A DNA stretch of 12,333 nucleotides from Candidatus Nomurabacteria bacterium (GTDB taxonomy: Bacteria > Patescibacteriota > Minisyncoccia > Phycocordibacterales > UBA10002), in NCBI GenBank assembly GCA_943349725.1, contig CALQZP010000031.1, positions 1 to 12,333 on the forward strand, written 5' to 3'. The notes under the pieces were generated by a model. That model saw nothing but the letters and a program-made list of their open reading frames with translations, did not search any database and was not told the origin of the DNA. Below are positions 11,409 through 12,333 of the stretch, in pieces (within the stretch, counting starts at the first letter, position 1; each line of letters opens with the position of its first letter). The position numbers were made by a program, and so were the translations under genes.

Positions 11409-12303
11409 TCGAGTAGTACTTGAGTACCGCTTCTATACCCTTCTGATTTTTAGTCCACTCGGTATCGGTGTGGTTCGTGAGAAGCACGCTGATGGCGGTA
11501 ATGTTGTTCTTGGCGAGCCAGTTCACCATATCGCCGGTTGTTTCGTAAAAGTCAAAACTCTCGTTTGCGGGGTATCCGGAAGCGTCCGCAAATAGCTTGG
11601 TGATTGTTTTGGTCTGCGCGGACACGCCGTTGTGACAGTTGGATGAGAAGACACCCCCTGCTGCGCTGTACCAAGCAATCACCGCGGTTGGCTTATTCGC
11701 TTCCACATACTGTTTGATAGCCTGACTCTCCGGCTCAGAAAAAGCGCTCGTTCCCCCACTGACGGTCTTCGTTTGCCACACGCCCTTCGCCTGCCAATCA
11801 CAATCAAAGTTGCGGTTGAGGTCTACCGTGTTTCCGTTAAAGCGACCGGATACTACCACCTCGTCTGATTTTGAAACATCGGCCGAAGTAAACTTCCCGG
11901 TCGTACCGACTACTTTCTTGAGACCATCGGGATTCAAGACCGGAATAACCGTCACCTTCACATTTTTCGGAACGACAGTGGGATTTGTCTTGAGATAGTC
12001 CATGAGCTCGTAGGCAACGAGTGCGGTGTTCCATTCGTACCCACCGTGAATACCACCGACGAAAAGTAATTCACTGGTACCTTCGCCAAAGTGGTATGCA
12101 GTGATTGCATTGCCTCCAACGGACGTACCTACCACCGTCTCGGCTTTGTTCACCGGCGCGACCTCCTTTGGTGTAAACGCGACCACATCGGTCGTAACCA
12201 CTGTCTTTTTATCTGTATCAGCACCTGAAGAGCCTATAGTAAGGAAATACATCCCTAAACCGACAAGCACAAGAACCACTACTATGAGTACGGGTTTTTT
12301 CAT
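11404..12303 (-). CDS. M14-family carboxypeptidase paralogue lacking catalytic residues (likely pseudoenzyme)
   Basis: This 299-residue paralogue aligns with the neighbouring carboxypeptidase almost end to end: a membrane anchor (about 5-24), HGGYEWN at 86-92, NPDG at 124-127, VDLNRNFDC at 160-168 and matching cysteines at 168 and 223. Two essential positions are changed. WHSQ in the neighbour is WYSA here, so the third zinc ligand is Tyr212. TVEL is SVLL, so the catalytic Glu is Leu274. Both were checked at codon level (tac and ctt). The frame is intact and the rest of the fold conserved, so this looks like a maintained pseudoenzyme rather than a decaying gene. It might bind peptide or wall ligands, or regulate its partner. 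The ATG at 12303 follows a GTGCTAAAAT element by 7 bases, implying a leaderless message. Confidence 0.9.
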   Translation of the reverse strand: MKKPVLIVVVLVLVGLGMYFLTIGSSGADTDKKTVVTTDVVAFTPKEVAPVNKAETVVGTSVGGNAITAYHFGEGTSELLFVGGIHGGYEWNTALVAYELMDYLKTNPTVVPKNVKVTVIPVLNPDGLKKVVGTTGKFTSADVSKSDEVVVSGRFNGNTVDLNRNFDCDWQAKGVWQTKTVSGGTSAFSEPESQAIKQYVEANKPTAVIAWYSAAGGVFSSNCHNGVSAQTKTITKLFADASGYPANESFDFYETTGDMVNWLAKNNITAISVLLTNHTDTEWTKNQKGIEAVLKYYSK

Positions 12304-12320
12304 ATCTTTGATTTTAGCAC
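12304..12320 (-). promoter_or_regulatory. Extended -10 promoter of the M14 gene pair
   Basis: On the minus strand GTGCTAAAAT (12320-12311) is followed by 7 bases and the ATG at 12303. TAAAAT matches the -10 consensus at 5 of 6 positions and has a TGn extension. The -35 region would lie at or beyond the window end. It may drive both M14 genes and the GIY-YIG gene. Confidence 0.5.
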
Positions 12321-12333
12321 AAAGAAATGATAG

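Noticed and set aside
5013..12303. A single dedicated defence system spanning the nuclease, GIY-YIG, helicase and peptidase genes
   Set aside because: These genes are in separate transcription units on both strands, with housekeeping genes (msrA, ABC exporter) between them. Nothing in the layout links them.

Overview
The window looks like a chromosomal segment of a small-genome bacterium, most likely of the Candidate Phyla Radiation (Parcubacteria-like). This is inference: it rests on short, tightly packed genes, several unrecognised proteins, mostly absent Shine-Dalgarno (SD) sites and many small repeats between genes. TGA closes several genes where a family C-terminus is expected, so the standard bacterial code fits and a TGA-to-glycine code does not. 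No rRNA, tRNA, CRISPR array, insertion sequence or phage gene was seen.

Layout. 1-153: gene-free, with three hairpins. 154-732 (-): YgjP/SprT-like zinc metalloprotein. 978-1751 (+): RluF-type pseudouridine synthase homologue with Glu at the catalytic Asp position. 1752-2225: gene-free, with a perfect 15-bp hairpin and a roughly 107-bp MITE-like repeat. 2226-2690 (+): unknown protein with a TTG start and strong SD, converging on a Pif1-like helicase (2726-4498, -). 4630-4836 (-): small Cys-rich, zinc-ribbon-like protein. 5013-7776 (-): likely cluster of an unknown protein, MsrA, an exported M23 peptidase and a DUF559-type nuclease-like protein. 8008-10087 (+): LolC/E-MacB-type permease and its ATPase. 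10147-12303 (-): two tandem M14 carboxypeptidase paralogues followed by a GIY-YIG protein. The upstream M14 copy has lost a zinc ligand and the catalytic Glu.

How the genes fit together. The envelope theme is strongest: the M23 peptidase, the two membrane-anchored M14 proteins and the ABC exporter all act at or beyond the membrane. MsrA repairs oxidised methionine. The pseudouridine synthase homologue, Pif1 helicase, GIY-YIG and DUF559 proteins are nucleic-acid proteins. I see no single dedicated system joining them all.

The most unusual layer is between and inside the genes. Four spacers carry degenerate tandem repeats with a strict 7-base period but different units. Three copies of a small palindromic element carry an AAGGAGG-type arm. 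Two MITE-like elements end in GGAATGACA, and one supplies the last codons and stop of the nuclease gene. A GC-rich palindrome sits in frame inside that same nuclease gene. Several genes start 7-10 bases after a GTGCTA-type extended -10 element, which suggests leaderless or near-leaderless mRNAs.
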